From Allohoeflea poritis (GTDB lineage Bacteria > Pseudomonadota > Alphaproteobacteria > Rhizobiales > Rhizobiaceae), in contig NZ_JAPJZH010000008.1 in NCBI RefSeq assembly GCF_027889715.1, positions 124,001-188,000 on the forward strand: a stretch of 64,000 nucleotides of DNA, written 5' to 3'. Of the stretch, positions 37,323 through 47,523 are shown piece after piece (position 1 is the stretch's first letter; every line of letters starts with the position of its first letter). The notes beneath the pieces were generated by a model. The model saw nothing but the letters and a program-made list of their open reading frames with translations, had not been told where the DNA came from and searched no databases. Position numbers and translations under genes: made by a program.

Positions 37323-37550
37323 TGTTCGTTTCCCGTATGCAACTGATGGCCGACCGCCGCCGTTCCTAGCAATCCGTATCGTCAATTGAAAGCCCATTCC
37401 TCGCGCCGTCACCGGACAAAGTCCGCCAGATGAGTTGAATCCCGATATGTCGCAAAATGCAATGGAACATAATTTCATTCGCTATTTACAAAAGAAATGT
37501 TTCATGTTTCCTGTCTATATCGAATTTTCTCATTTTGCGACGGAGCGATC

Positions 37551-39029
37551 GTGGAAGCGTTTCCTGACAAGGCCCTGCAAAACCGGCCTGGCAAGAATGG
37601 CTTAGCCGAGCCGTGGACCATTGAGCTGTTGCACGCCTCGCTGGAGGAGGACGGGCCGGCCACCTCGAAGCGGACGGTAGAACGCAGCGTCGTTTCCAAA
37701 GGCCTGCTGCCGCCGGCACTTTCTCTGAACGACATCGCCGATGAAAATGGCAGGCCCTTGCGCAGATTTGCTGCCGAAGCCCTTTTAAACAAAGCACGCC
37801 GCGAAAGGACCGTCTCCCTGTTCGTCCAGATGCACCGGACACCCTCCGGCAAACCGTTGCTGGCCGCCAATGACGGACGGCAGGCACGGCGCTGGGTTTT
37901 TGTGGACACATCCGATCCGCAGGATGAAGAACTGACCGCGGCGCTTGACGCACTGTGCGGCGATAGCGCAATCCTGTTGTGGCCGCACGGCGAACTCTGC
38001 GCACGCTTGCGCCGGCTGACCGATTCGAACGGCAGGATCGCAGAACGCCTGGCAACGGCACTCGCGGTCTACGGGCCTTCCTATACCGGCAAGCCTGAGA
38101 CACCGCTGCCTGTCAAGCGCAGCGCGGCAACCACCCTCTCCCACCTCGACCGCCTTGAGGCGGAGAGCATGCATATCATGCGCGAGGTCGCGGCAACCGC
38201 CGACAATCCCGTCATGCTCTACTCTGTCGGCAAGGATTCGTCGGTCATGCTGCACCTGGCGAAAAAGGCCTTCCACCCGGCCCCTCCCCCGTTTCCGCTT
38301 CTGCATGTCGATACCGGATGGAAGTTCCAGGAGATGTACCAGTTCCGAGACCGCACGGCCGCCGACGCGGACATGCGATTGCTGACCCATATCAATCGGG
38401 AAGGCGTGGAAAGGAACATCAATCCGATCGATCACGGCAGTTCCGTTCACACCGACATCATGAAGACACAAAGCCTGAAACAGGCGCTGGACGGCCATGG
38501 CTTTGATGTCGCCTTCGGCGGCGCGCGGCGCGATGAGGAAAAAAGCCGCGCCAAGGAGCGCATTTTCTCCTTCCGCACCAGCAGCCATCGCTGGGACCCG
38601 AAGAACCAGCGCCCGGAACTCTGGAACCTCTACAATACGGCGATCGCGAAGGGCGAGAGCATCCGCGTCTTCCCGATCTCCAACTGGACGGAGTTGGATG
38701 TGTGGCAATATATCCACCGCGAAAACATCCCCATCGTTCCGCTCTATTTTGCCGCCTTGCGCCCCTTTGTCCGCCGCGACGGCATGCTCATCATGCTTGA
38801 TGACGACCGGTTGCAGCCCTTGGAGGGCGAAAAGGTCGAATTCGGCCGAATCCGCTTCCGCACCCTTGGCTGCTACCCGTTGACCGGGGCGATTGAATCG
38901 GATGCCGATGATCTCGATTCAGTCATTCTCGAACTGCTTCACGCCAGAAACAGTGAACGGCAGGGCCGTGCCATAGACACGGATGTGTCCGCTTCCATGG
39001 AAAAGAAGAAGCTGGAAGGGTATTTCTGA
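37551..39029 (+). CDS. cysD: Sulfate adenylyltransferase subunit 2 with unrecognised N-terminal extension
   Basis: 492 residues from a GTG with GGAG five bases upstream. The last ~299 residues (from 38131, [18 protein letters not shown]) are a normal CysD with the PP-loop [10 protein letters not shown], the PAPS-reductase-like [11 protein letters not shown] strand and the C-terminal GCYPLTGAI segment. It adenylates sulfate to APS using ATP with CysN. The first ~193 residues match no family I know. They have a predicted mixed alpha/beta make-up, one tryptophan-rich strand ([11 protein letters not shown]) and no signal peptide, and ordinary CysD proteins lack them. It is coupled to cysNC by a TGATG overlap. 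Confidence 0.92.
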   Translation: MEAFPDKALQNRPGKNGLAEPWTIELLHASLEEDGPATSKRTVERSVVSKGLLPPALSLNDIADENGRPLRRFAAEALLNKARRERTVSLFVQMHRTPSGKPLLAANDGRQARRWVFVDTSDPQDEELTAALDALCGDSAILLWPHGELCARLRRLTDSNGRIAERLATALAVYGPSYTGKPETPLPVKRSAATTLSHLDRLEAESMHIMREVAATADNPVMLYSVGKDSSVMLHLAKKAFHPAPPPFPLLHVDTGWKFQEMYQFRDRTAADADMRLLTHINREGVERNINPIDHGSSVHTDIMKTQSLKQALDGHGFDVAFGGARRDEEKSRAKERIFSFRTSSHRWDPKNQRPELWNLYNTAIAKGESIRVFPISNWTELDVWQYIHRENIPIVPLYFAALRPFVRRDGMLIMLDDDRLQPLEGEKVEFGRIRFRTLGCYPLTGAIESDADDLDSVILELLHARNSERQGRAIDTDVSASMEKKKLEGYF

Positions 39030-40912
39030 TGAATGCGCGCCAGGAAATCGACACCTATCTTGAGGGCCAGGCCGACCTTGAAACCCTGCGATTTATAACC
39101 TGCGGCAGCGTCGATGACGGCAAATCGACCCTCATCGGCCGCATGCTTTACGAATCGCAGATGATCCTCGACGACCAGCTTTCCGAACTGGAAAAGACCT
39201 CGTCAAAGATCGGCACGCAGGGCGAGCAGATCGACTTCGCGCTGCTGGTCGACGGGCTGAGCGCCGAGCGCGAACAGGGCATCACCATCGACGTTGCCTA
39301 TCGCTATTTTTCCACCGACCAGCGCAAATTCATCGTCGCCGACACGCCCGGCCACGAGCAATATACCCGAAACATGGTCACGGGCGCTTCGACCGCCGAT
39401 GCCGCGGTCGTCCTTGTCGACGCGCGCAAGGGTGTTCTCGAGCAGACCCGTCGCCATTCCTTCATCGTGTCCCTGCTCGGCATCCGCCATGTCGTTCTGG
39501 CGGTCAACAAGATGGACCTGGTCGGCTTCGACCAGGCAATCTTCGACGACATCGTCGCTGAGTACCAGGACCTGTGCCGGCGCTTCAACTTCGAAACGGT
39601 CACGCCGATACCGATTTCGGCGCTGGGCGGCGACAATGTCGTTGTGCGCTCGGCCAGCACGCCCTGGTACCGCGGCCCGACGCTGCTAGGTTTTCTCGGC
39701 GCCGTGGACACCCGCAAGGCGCTTGTCGATCACGGGTTCCGCATGCCCGTCCAGTGGGTCAACCGGCCCAATCTCGATTTTCGCGGCTATGCCGGGACGG
39801 TTCTGGCCGGCCGTATCGCGCCGGGCGACGACATCCGTATCCTGCCTTCGGGCGAAACCGCGACCGTCAAGGGCATTGTCCTGGGCGAAGACGAGCTTGA
39901 AGCCGCGCAGGCCGACCAGGCGGTCACGCTGACGCTCGACCGGGACGTCGACATCTCCCGCGGCGATGTACTGGTCGCCGCCAAGGATCCGTGCGAGACC
40001 TCGGATCAGTTCGAGGCCAGGATCGTCTGGATGGCCAGGGACAGCGGCTTTCACGGTCGCACCTACCTGATGAAAATCGGCACGGCGAGCGTCAACGCGG
40101 CGATCTCGGAAATCCGCCACACATACAATATCAACACCTTCGAGGAGATGATGGGCCGCTCGCTTGAGCTTAACGACATCTCCGTCGTCAAGCTCGCGCT
40201 CGACCGGCCCGTCGCCTTCGAGCCCTATGGCGACTGCCCGCCGATGGGCGCCTTTGTGCTGATCGACCGCCAGAACCACCAGACGGTGGCCGCCGGCATG
40301 ATCGATTTTGCACTGCGCCGGGCCGACAACGTTCACCGCCAGGCCGTCACGGTCGACAAGAAGGCCCGGGCAAAGCTCAATGGCCATCCGGGTCGTGTAT
40401 TGTGGTTCACCGGCCTGTCGGGCTCCGGCAAGTCGACCATCGCCAACGCGCTGGAAAAGAAGCTCCACGCGAAAGGCTTCCGCACCTACATTCTCGACGG
40501 CGACAATGTGCGCCTCGGCCTTAACCGCGATCTCGGCTTCACCGACGCCGACCGTGTGGAAAATATCCGCCGCATCGCTGAGGTCGCCAAGCTGATGGTC
40601 GACGCGGGCCTGATCGTCATGACCGCCTTCATCTCCCCCTTCCGCGCCGAACGCCAGATGGCCCGCGAGATGTTCGAAGAGGGCGAATTCGTCGAAATCT
40701 TCGTCGACACGCCGCTTGAAGTCGCCGAAGAGCGCGACCCGAAAGGGCTCTACCGCAAGGCAAGGCGCGGCGAACTGCCGAACTTCACCGGGATCGACAG
40801 CCCGTATGAGGCGCCAGAAGCGCCGGAGTTCCGATTGGAGACGGAGGGGGGGCAGGCCGAGAAATTGGCGGAGGGCCTGTTGAGCGGATTGAAGCTGGAA
40901 ATCGACGATTGA
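39029..40912 (+). CDS. cysN: Bifunctional sulfate adenylyltransferase subunit 1/adenylylsulfate kinase
   Basis: 627 residues. The N-terminal CysN GTPase has GSVDDGKST (G1), DTPGHEQY (G3) and NKMD (G4), followed by EF-Tu-like barrels to about residue 440. From about 450 comes an APS kinase (CysC) with P-loop GLSGSGKST and the [10 protein letters not shown] and FISPFRAER segments. With CysD it drives APS and then PAPS formation. The CysN-CysC fusion is the rhizobial NodQ-type arrangement used for sulfating surface sugars. Its place inside a glycan locus supports that use here over cysteine synthesis alone. Confidence 0.95.
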   Translation: MNARQEIDTYLEGQADLETLRFITCGSVDDGKSTLIGRMLYESQMILDDQLSELEKTSSKIGTQGEQIDFALLVDGLSAEREQGITIDVAYRYFSTDQRKFIVADTPGHEQYTRNMVTGASTADAAVVLVDARKGVLEQTRRHSFIVSLLGIRHVVLAVNKMDLVGFDQAIFDDIVAEYQDLCRRFNFETVTPIPISALGGDNVVVRSASTPWYRGPTLLGFLGAVDTRKALVDHGFRMPVQWVNRPNLDFRGYAGTVLAGRIAPGDDIRILPSGETATVKGIVLGEDELEAAQADQAVTLTLDRDVDISRGDVLVAAKDPCETSDQFEARIVWMARDSGFHGRTYLMKIGTASVNAAISEIRHTYNINTFEEMMGRSLELNDISVVKLALDRPVAFEPYGDCPPMGAFVLIDRQNHQTVAAGMIDFALRRADNVHRQAVTVDKKARAKLNGHPGRVLWFTGLSGSGKSTIANALEKKLHAKGFRTYILDGDNVRLGLNRDLGFTDADRVENIRRIAEVAKLMVDAGLIVMTAFISPFRAERQMAREMFEEGEFVEIFVDTPLEVAEERDPKGLYRKARRGELPNFTGIDSPYEAPEAPEFRLETEGGQAEKLAEGLLSGLKLEIDD

Positions 40913-41087
40913 GGCCTTGCAGACATATTTTGGAACAGCCTTCGACTATGATCGAATCGCATCGACATCCTCTTTGTAGAAGACAGGGCTCGGCTACGCG
41001 CAGGAGGAAGAGCGCCCCGTTTGCAGTCAATCGCGCTCTAAATCTAAATGAGCCCGGCCGGCTTGGATCGGCAAGCAGAACCGAAAG

Positions 41088-42497
41088 CTAGCTGCGAAGA
41101 AGCTCATAATCCGGCCTTGCATCGAAATCCACATACCCTGTGGCGACTGCCTCGGCGACGGGCAGTATGCGAACGGCATAGGCGTCAAGCTGCCTATGGG
41201 CATAATCGTGATTTTCTCCAGTGGAGCCAGTCACGCCGGCATTCAAAAAATAGGTGCCCGGGTTCAGCGGCCAGCGTAAATCAAAGCGCACACGATAGGA
41301 CGTGCCAGCCTCCGCAGTCTCCAATACAAGATCTTTCTTGAAATCCGTTGCCCCGCCACCGATCTCCAATCCCTGCAGCGACTTGATCATCATGCCAAAA
41401 CCAACATTTCGGATCATGCTTTCGAAATGAACCGTATATTCGTAGATATAGCGTCGACCCGAAACGAGAACATTGACCTCACGGCCCTCAGCCGTAACAA
41501 CCCGTATGTCGCAAATACGGGCTCCTTTGCTTTCATACTCGACACGCGAAGGCGACTTGATGTGTGGGTCATATGAAGCGCGATCGTCGTCAAGAATCGC
41601 CGATGACCCATTCACGTGCTTAGCCGAAACACCGCTCTTGCCGGCAGCGCTTTTGCTATTCGGCGTCGGGGTTTCGCCAGACCATCCATCCATCGCGAGA
41701 ATTTCATCGCGCACCGGTTCTGCCTCGTCGCCATTCAGATTCATCAAGCGTTGATATTGGCTGACGACTTTTGACGGCTGCCCCTCAAGAATAATCTGAC
41801 CGCGATCCAAGAGCATGGCCCCGTCGCAAAGCTGGACGATGGACTGACCGTTGTGCGACACGAAGAGGACGGTGCCGCCTCTGTCTTTGATGTCTTCTAT
41901 TCGGGCGAAACATTTACGTTGAAAGGCTTCGTCGCCTACGGCAAGTGCTTCGTCGATGACCAGCACGTCCGGGTCGACACTGGTGGCAACTGCGAACGCC
42001 AAACGAACATACATGCCGGAAGAATACGTCTTGATCGGCTGGTCGATGAACATGCCTATGTCGGCGAAACTGGCGATGGAATCGAATCGGCGCTCGGTTT
42101 CGGCGCGCGACAGACCAAGTATCGCAGCATTTATGTAAACGTTCTCCCGACCGGTGAAATCGGGGTTAAAGCCGGCGCCAAGCTCCAGAAGAGCTGCAAC
42201 TCGACCGTTAACCTCTATTGTGCCGCTTGAGGGCTGCAGGATACCGCACACGACTTGCAACAACGTGGATTTTCCGCAACCGTTGCGTCCAATGATGCCG
42301 ACCGTTTCACCACGCTTCACATCGAAGGAAATACCTTTGAGGGCCGCGAAATCGGTAAAATAAGACCTCTGTTGTCGCCCGACCAAACGCTGCAGGCGCG
42401 GCACCACCATCTGCTTCAGGCGATCCTCCGGCCGTTCGAATATCAGATAGTGCTTGGAGATATTCCTGACCCGGATTGCGACATCGTTAGAGGACAT
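41088..42497 (-). CDS. wzt: Polysaccharide ABC exporter ATP-binding protein with carbohydrate-binding domain
   Basis: 469 residues. The N-terminal ABC ATPase has Walker A GRNGCGKST, Walker B VLVIDEALAVGD, and the Wzt/KpsT-type sequence with TYSSGMYVRLAF as the signature region. A linker (about 255-320) and a C-terminal ~150-residue beta-sandwich (Wzt_C-like, RVEYESKGARICDI onward) follow; in O-antigen exporters such a domain recognises the modified chain end. The ATG at 42497 overlaps the wzm stop by 11 bases. The upstream open frame is not used. The gene is less GC-rich than the core of the window. Confidence 0.93.
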   Translation of the reverse strand: MSSNDVAIRVRNISKHYLIFERPEDRLKQMVVPRLQRLVGRQQRSYFTDFAALKGISFDVKRGETVGIIGRNGCGKSTLLQVVCGILQPSSGTIEVNGRVAALLELGAGFNPDFTGRENVYINAAILGLSRAETERRFDSIASFADIGMFIDQPIKTYSSGMYVRLAFAVATSVDPDVLVIDEALAVGDEAFQRKCFARIEDIKDRGGTVLFVSHNGQSIVQLCDGAMLLDRGQIILEGQPSKVVSQYQRLMNLNGDEAEPVRDEILAMDGWSGETPTPNSKSAAGKSGVSAKHVNGSSAILDDDRASYDPHIKSPSRVEYESKGARICDIRVVTAEGREVNVLVSGRRYIYEYTVHFESMIRNVGFGMMIKSLQGLEIGGGATDFKKDLVLETAEAGTSYRVRFDLRWPLNPGTYFLNAGVTGSTGENHDYAHRQLDAYAVRILPVAEAVATGYVDFDARPDYELLRS

Positions 42498-43317
42498 CAG
42501 CAAAGCCTTTACGGGTCTTCTGGAAGAACTGGAAGCCGAGAACGGCCAACGCAAGCGACGCCAAGCTATACAGCGCCAACGGCCCCATGTCTGGTAACTG
42601 TCCGAAAAGCAGCACATTTCGTGCCTGCTCGACCGGCAACGCTATAGGGTTCAGCGCCAACCACGGCTGCAGCCAGTCAGGCAATGCAGAAAGCGGGAAA
42701 AAGATCGGCGAAAGGAACATGAGTGCGGTGATGATTGTTCCCAGGATCTGACCGATGTCGCGCACGTAGGTGCCGAAACTTGCCAGGAACCAGGATAGTC
42801 CAAGGATGGAAAGACAATAGGGAACAAGTACCAGAGGTAGCAGCAGAGCCGTCATGGGCACGCTGCCATACACCGGCAGCATGAAGACAATCAGCACGAC
42901 TAGGCTAAGCCCCGTATGGAAAAGCGCCGCGCCAAGAGCCACCGGCACCAGCGTCTCAAGTGGAAAAACGATCTTTTTCACATAGTTCGGATTCGACAGG
43001 ACCAGCATTGGCGCGCGGCTGACGACCTCGGCAAACAACTGGAACATGATGAGACCAGCAAACAGGGTAATTGCGAACTCCGCCATGGACGTGTCTTCTG
43101 CGGCCCCAGCCCAACGCGCCTTAAAAACCATACCGAATACAAATGTGTACACACCCAGCATAAATAGCGGGGTGAGCAACGACCAGAGTATCCCCAGCAT
43201 CGACCCCTTGTAACGGCCTACAACCTCGCGGCGAACCAACTGCATGGCAAGAGAAAACCGGCTGCGAAATGTCCATTGCTGTGGTTCTCCATTGTGCCCT
43301 TCATAAGGGAGTGTCAT
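42487..43317 (-). CDS. wzm: Polysaccharide ABC exporter permease
   Basis: A 276-residue ABC-2-type inner-membrane permease with six helices. The N-terminal amphipathic RREVVGRYKGSMLGILWSLLTPL segment and the C-terminal ALNPIALPVEQARN re-entrant region are typical of Wzm/KpsM. With Wzt it exports an undecaprenyl-linked O-antigen or a capsular glycan. I start at the ATG at 43317, where family similarity begins; the ORF could extend 40 codons upstream. Ribosome site is weak. Confidence 0.93.
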   Translation of the reverse strand: MTLPYEGHNGEPQQWTFRSRFSLAMQLVRREVVGRYKGSMLGILWSLLTPLFMLGVYTFVFGMVFKARWAGAAEDTSMAEFAITLFAGLIMFQLFAEVVSRAPMLVLSNPNYVKKIVFPLETLVPVALGAALFHTGLSLVVLIVFMLPVYGSVPMTALLLPLVLVPYCLSILGLSWFLASFGTYVRDIGQILGTIITALMFLSPIFFPLSALPDWLQPWLALNPIALPVEQARNVLLFGQLPDMGPLALYSLASLALAVLGFQFFQKTRKGFADVL

Positions 43318-43885
43318 GTCCGGTTCCGTTAGTATGAGGATGTGTCGTGCCTGATCGGAGCTTTCAAAATACAGCACCAGGCCAGCACTGCACTTATCAT
43401 TTGATGGACTGTTGCCACCGCGCGCAGGTGTTTTCAAGGCCCTGTCGAGATATCAACTCCAATGGAATAGGGGCCGGATCATGTTCCTTCCTGTGTAAAA
43501 CCTGAATGGCAACATCACAAATATACGACCAGCCCGCAGACGATAACCAGGTCGAACCAATACCATTTGTGCGGCAGTCAACCTCCGCGCTGAAATGACA
43601 GACAGAGCGCTAATCCCCTGTCTCAAAGTCAAAGTCAGCAGCGCAAAGGCCGTAATGTCTCACACCCCGTCCGAGATCTCAGAGCTTAAATTTTCAAGGC
43701 CAAATAATTCGACACAACTTTGTTCTTAATCGCTCTTGCTCGCGTTTATGCAGGTTGATAACCTTTTGCCAACAAATGTCCGGAGCCGATACCTGTGAAT
43801 GGCCTCACTGATCAATCATCCAAAAACCGAACCGCTATTCTGGTCACCTTCCATCGCACACCTCGAATGGATCTCGGATCTTTGT
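43318..43885. other. 568-bp intergenic gap with lower GC
   Basis: Between wzm and the downstream end of the large glycosyltransferase gene. I see no credible ORF on either strand, no tRNA and no transposase remnant. Composition is lower in GC than most of the window, like the adjacent large gene. It must hold the promoter for wzm-wzt. Confidence 0.6.
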
Positions 43886-46800
43886 TCAGCTCATGTATTT
43901 GAAGCTCTCTCCATCTAGTGACATATTCGGTGAATAGAAGGGATCGGTTCTGATTTCGGTTTCCCATCGTTCTGTCATGGTTGCAACTTCACCTGCAAAG
44001 CGCCGTTTCTTTTCCGGCGTGTCTTCTTTTCCGCGGGAAAGACTCTCGTGGTGATATAGCTCGGCGAATGGCGTCCAAACATTCCAGTATCCAGCCTCGC
44101 GAACTTTGAGACAAAAATCTACATCGTTGAACGCCACTTGAAGATGATGCTCATCCAAGCCGCCAACCTCTTTGTATACCTCTTTTCTCACAATCAAACA
44201 CGCGCCAGTTACCGCCGAGAGATTTTGAATAACCTTGGAGCGTCCAAAATAACCGGGATCGTCTTGGGTTAGTCCCAGATGTGCATGATTTGCAACACCT
44301 CCAAGCCCAAGTATGACTCCACCATGCTGAACTGTATTATCCGGATAGTATAGCTTCGCTCCCACACAACCGATCCGGTTCTGCTGAGCCCAAGAGACCA
44401 TCTCCGTCAGCCAATCAGGCGAAATCACTTCGACATCATTGTTTATCAGACCAACGATATCACCCTTTGCTTGCTGAACGGCTTCATTGTTTATGGCAGA
44501 AAAGTTGAACGGATAACTGTATGAAAGCACACGAACTCGCCGATCTTGTGCGACCTTCTCCAAATAGGTCGTTGTCTCTGGCTCTTGCGACTCGTTGTCA
44601 ACAATGATTATTTCGTAGTTCGGATATGTCGTCTTTTCGAGAATCGATTCAACCGCTACCCGCAGAAGTTCAACGTGGTCGCGTGTCGGTATTATCAGGC
44701 TTACCAAGGGTTTGGGATTGCGAACGGTATGGCGAAGGCGGTAAAATGGTAGGCCAGGCACTGGTTCAACAGTTGCGCCCGATCCAGTACGTTTGCGGTG
44801 CGCCTCAAGCGCCCGAAAACCAGCCCTGTAGGGATAGTCTTTTTCAGAACCAGATAGAGCCGTTGAACCTGAAACTGCGCGCCAGTGATATAGGATTCTC
44901 GGTATATGGATGATCTGAGCCGGATCAATCTGCTCCGTAATCCGAAGGTTGATGTCGTAATCCTGACTACCTTCAAATCCTGGCCGCCATCCTCCAACTG
45001 ACTTTACGAGGTCAGCGCGAAGAACGGTCAGGTGATTGAAATAGTTCATGGAGTGAAACAGTTCTGGAGAGAATCCGGGCTTAAAGTGCGGATCAAATCG
45101 ATTGCCATGCTCATCGATCTTGTCCTCATCGCTGTAGATTAGGCCCGCATCTGGATTCTCGGCAATCGCCCCCGCAACTTCTGCCAGAGCATGGGGTCTC
45201 AATACGTCATCATGATCCAGCAGAGCGATCCACCCGCCACTGGCGAGTTCAAACGCTGAGTTGGTCGCTCGACATATGTGCCCGTTTTCCGTCCGATGAA
45301 TAACTTTGATCCGCCCGTCTCGCTGGCTCCAAGCATCCAACTGCGCCTTGACGTGTCTGTGGGTAGACGCATCATTCGCTATACAAAGTTCCCAGTTGCC
45401 GTAGAGCTGGTTCAAAACCGAGTTTATTGCCTCGTCAAGAAGCTTCATTGGCGTGTTGTAGACTGGCATTAAAATACTGAACTTAATGGACCGCTCGAGC
45501 GAGTCCACCTTTGCCCGAACCACCTCGCGATCACGACTGTCATTGTAATCGTGTATCTTGATCCAATCTGAGTATCGTCCCCTTCCTTCTTGTGATGCAC
45601 GATCCTTGTCCAGCGTTATCAGCCTCGTGCCGTCATATGAGCGCATGTACGCGATGGCTCGGCGATAAAGCGCTAGCGGATCATGTCGATATGTGCTTAA
45701 TCCCAGTCGTAAAAGATAATGGAAGCGGCGCAAAAAACCGTACCGATAAACTTGGATATTTGTTGTCTGCGTGGTTACATTTTCGTCGGATGGATCGAGC
45801 CGCAGCTGTCGTAGCCGCGTAGGTGATAGGAAAACAGCTTCATACTCGCCTGATACTCCATTTGGACGGAGGCCAATCGACGTTTCTTCGCGAAATCCGT
45901 CGCCAATATCTAGATACAGCCGTGGACGAACCCCAACAGAAGAACCGATACAAGCTTTCGCCTTATAAACTCCTTTCCCGAGGCTGAAACCCGGTCCGAT
46001 TAGAATTTGAGGATCATCGTTACTAGGCAACAACACACCATCAACCAAATCAGCATTAAATACTGCTGTTTCGTACAATGACATCAGATTTTTTGGAACG
46101 AAGGCATTGCGCAATGCTCGAAGCGGCGCCGTCAACTTCCAAGACGTAGAATCGTGGAACTCATTTGTCACTCTTTCCAACAGTCCGCCAGCGGCCTGCG
46201 CTAGATTTGTTTGACGACGAAGAGCTGTTTTAAGTTCATCGATGTTTCGTTCACGTTCCGCTGCTTGACCTTGAAAATCTTCGATTCTCGACGTGAGCAC
46301 CACTACATCTCGCTCCAGCTTCCCAACACGCTTGGTATTTTCGAACGCCTTGGCGTCCAAGATTTTCAACTGCTCCTCAAACTGCAATTTATCCGTCTCA
46401 ACGCCTTTCCGCAGTTCTTCAAATTCTTTATGCAATGTGCGAATTCGCAACTCCAGTTGTGTCGCCGCTGTTTGCTTTGCGTGAAGCTCGACTTCGAGTG
46501 TGTCGACACGTCTTTTGGCAGCATCTTCCATTCCTATTAGAATCGGCATCGCGCGTGCCAGTTCGGTACGCACCGCATCAAGACTTGCAAGTGCTTTCGG
46601 TGTGTCAGGAGTACGCTCAAGCTGCCGCAACGAAGAAAATGAGGCTTTAACCCAGCCACAAAGCAAGGGATCTAATGCGACTTCCTCGTCACTACTGGTA
46701 TGGTGCCTGAGATCAGGTCGCAAAAATCTCTCGATGTCAGACGAAACTTGGTCGATTGAGTTTGGAAACGAGAGGTTCAGTGCTTGAAAACGGTCCGCAA

Positions 46801-47470
46801 CAGTACGCCAATCCGCCTGCAAATCCTCGTAACTTGCGAACAAGCGATCAATACTTCGAGTCGCCTCCTCCGCCTCAAGTACATGAGTCAGCCACAATAA
46901 TGCGGCGTCGCCGCGGCCTCGAGTTTGCTGCCATGTTGGGGTGCGCTCAACAAGCGAAGCCATGACTTCAAGAGGATTTCGAAATTGCAGAATTGAAACG
47001 AGCCTGATCTTCCGTGCCCCAAGAACCTCTCGATAGAGAGGCACAAAGCGGCAGATCCGCGGATCCTTCAACACAATAAGCGGCGCGTCACCATACTCTT
47101 CGTCAAGCAGTCGAACGATCTCCGCTTTGAAATGGTCAAGTCGTTTTTTCGGCAGCCGCTCACCAAGATCGAGCCTACGCCAATCGATCCAGGAACTCCC
47201 GGCTTCGGCAAGCATCTGGTCATGAAGTTCAACAAGCCGAGCCGGCTCCCAGTGACCGGTTTCATTGCCCGGACCGGCGCCAAGCATGTTCTTGGGCAAC
47301 TCCGCACCTAAAAGACTGAGGACCCGGGTTAGAGCACTCGTTCCGGAGCGGTGCATACCGAGCACGAGGATGCAAGTGCGTTTGTCTTTGGACCGGAAAG
47401 GGTGTTCCTCACCAGCAGCCGTCTCCACGTCTGTACTGACAGTCTTATCGTCTAGGCTTGTAGCGGTCAT
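43886..47470 (-). CDS. Sulfotransferase - coiled coil - double GT2 glycosyltransferase fusion
   Basis: About 1194 residues. N-terminus (residues ~30-255): a sulfotransferase domain with the 5'-PAPS loop LGMHRSGTSAL and the 3'-phosphate segment RNPLEVMASL. Residues ~313-420: a strongly charged heptad coiled coil. Residues ~430-640: a region I do not recognise, beta-rich at first. From ~660: a GT2 domain (SILMPVYNTP, ANDAST, LDHDDVL, YSDEDKI). From ~919: a second GT2 domain (SLIIPTRDHVELL, VDNES, NNDVEV, ending in a HHESLSRG helix). No signal peptide or helix, so probably cytosolic at the membrane face. Start is the ATG at 47470 (GTG at 47482 possible). Visibly AT-richer codon use than neighbours. 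It likely builds and sulfates the glycan. Confidence 0.88.
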   Translation of the reverse strand: MTATSLDDKTVSTDVETAAGEEHPFRSKDKRTCILVLGMHRSGTSALTRVLSLLGAELPKNMLGAGPGNETGHWEPARLVELHDQMLAEAGSSWIDWRRLDLGERLPKKRLDHFKAEIVRLLDEEYGDAPLIVLKDPRICRFVPLYREVLGARKIRLVSILQFRNPLEVMASLVERTPTWQQTRGRGDAALLWLTHVLEAEEATRSIDRLFASYEDLQADWRTVADRFQALNLSFPNSIDQVSSDIERFLRPDLRHHTSSDEEVALDPLLCGWVKASFSSLRQLERTPDTPKALASLDAVRTELARAMPILIGMEDAAKRRVDTLEVELHAKQTAATQLELRIRTLHKEFEELRKGVETDKLQFEEQLKILDAKAFENTKRVGKLERDVVVLTSRIEDFQGQAAERERNIDELKTALRRQTNLAQAAGGLLERVTNEFHDSTSWKLTAPLRALRNAFVPKNLMSLYETAVFNADLVDGVLLPSNDDPQILIGPGFSLGKGVYKAKACIGSSVGVRPRLYLDIGDGFREETSIGLRPNGVSGEYEAVFLSPTRLRQLRLDPSDENVTTQTTNIQVYRYGFLRRFHYLLRLGLSTYRHDPLALYRRAIAYMRSYDGTRLITLDKDRASQEGRGRYSDWIKIHDYNDSRDREVVRAKVDSLERSIKFSILMPVYNTPMKLLDEAINSVLNQLYGNWELCIANDASTHRHVKAQLDAWSQRDGRIKVIHRTENGHICRATNSAFELASGGWIALLDHDDVLRPHALAEVAGAIAENPDAGLIYSDEDKIDEHGNRFDPHFKPGFSPELFHSMNYFNHLTVLRADLVKSVGGWRPGFEGSQDYDINLRITEQIDPAQIIHIPRILYHWRAVSGSTALSGSEKDYPYRAGFRALEAHRKRTGSGATVEPVPGLPFYRLRHTVRNPKPLVSLIIPTRDHVELLRVAVESILEKTTYPNYEIIIVDNESQEPETTTYLEKVAQDRRVRVLSYSYPFNFSAINNEAVQQAKGDIVGLINNDVEVISPDWLTEMVSWAQQNRIGCVGAKLYYPDNTVQHGGVILGLGGVANHAHLGLTQDDPGYFGRSKVIQNLSAVTGACLIVRKEVYKEVGGLDEHHLQVAFNDVDFCLKVREAGYWNVWTPFAELYHHESLSRGKEDTPEKKRRFAGEVATMTERWETEIRTDPFYSPNMSLDGESFKYMS

Positions 47471-47523
47471 TGCACACGTCACTTCTACCGGCGCTTTCCG
47501 GCCGGATGTTGGTCGGCGGATTG

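Noticed and set aside
41009-41039. A 7-bp stem between cysN and wzt as a bidirectional terminator
   Set aside because: The loop is 17 bases and no T run follows on either strand, so I do not call it.
43318-43885. A mobile-element remnant in the large gap beside wzm
   Set aside because: No transposase fragment, terminal inverted repeat or target duplication is visible; only a lower GC content.
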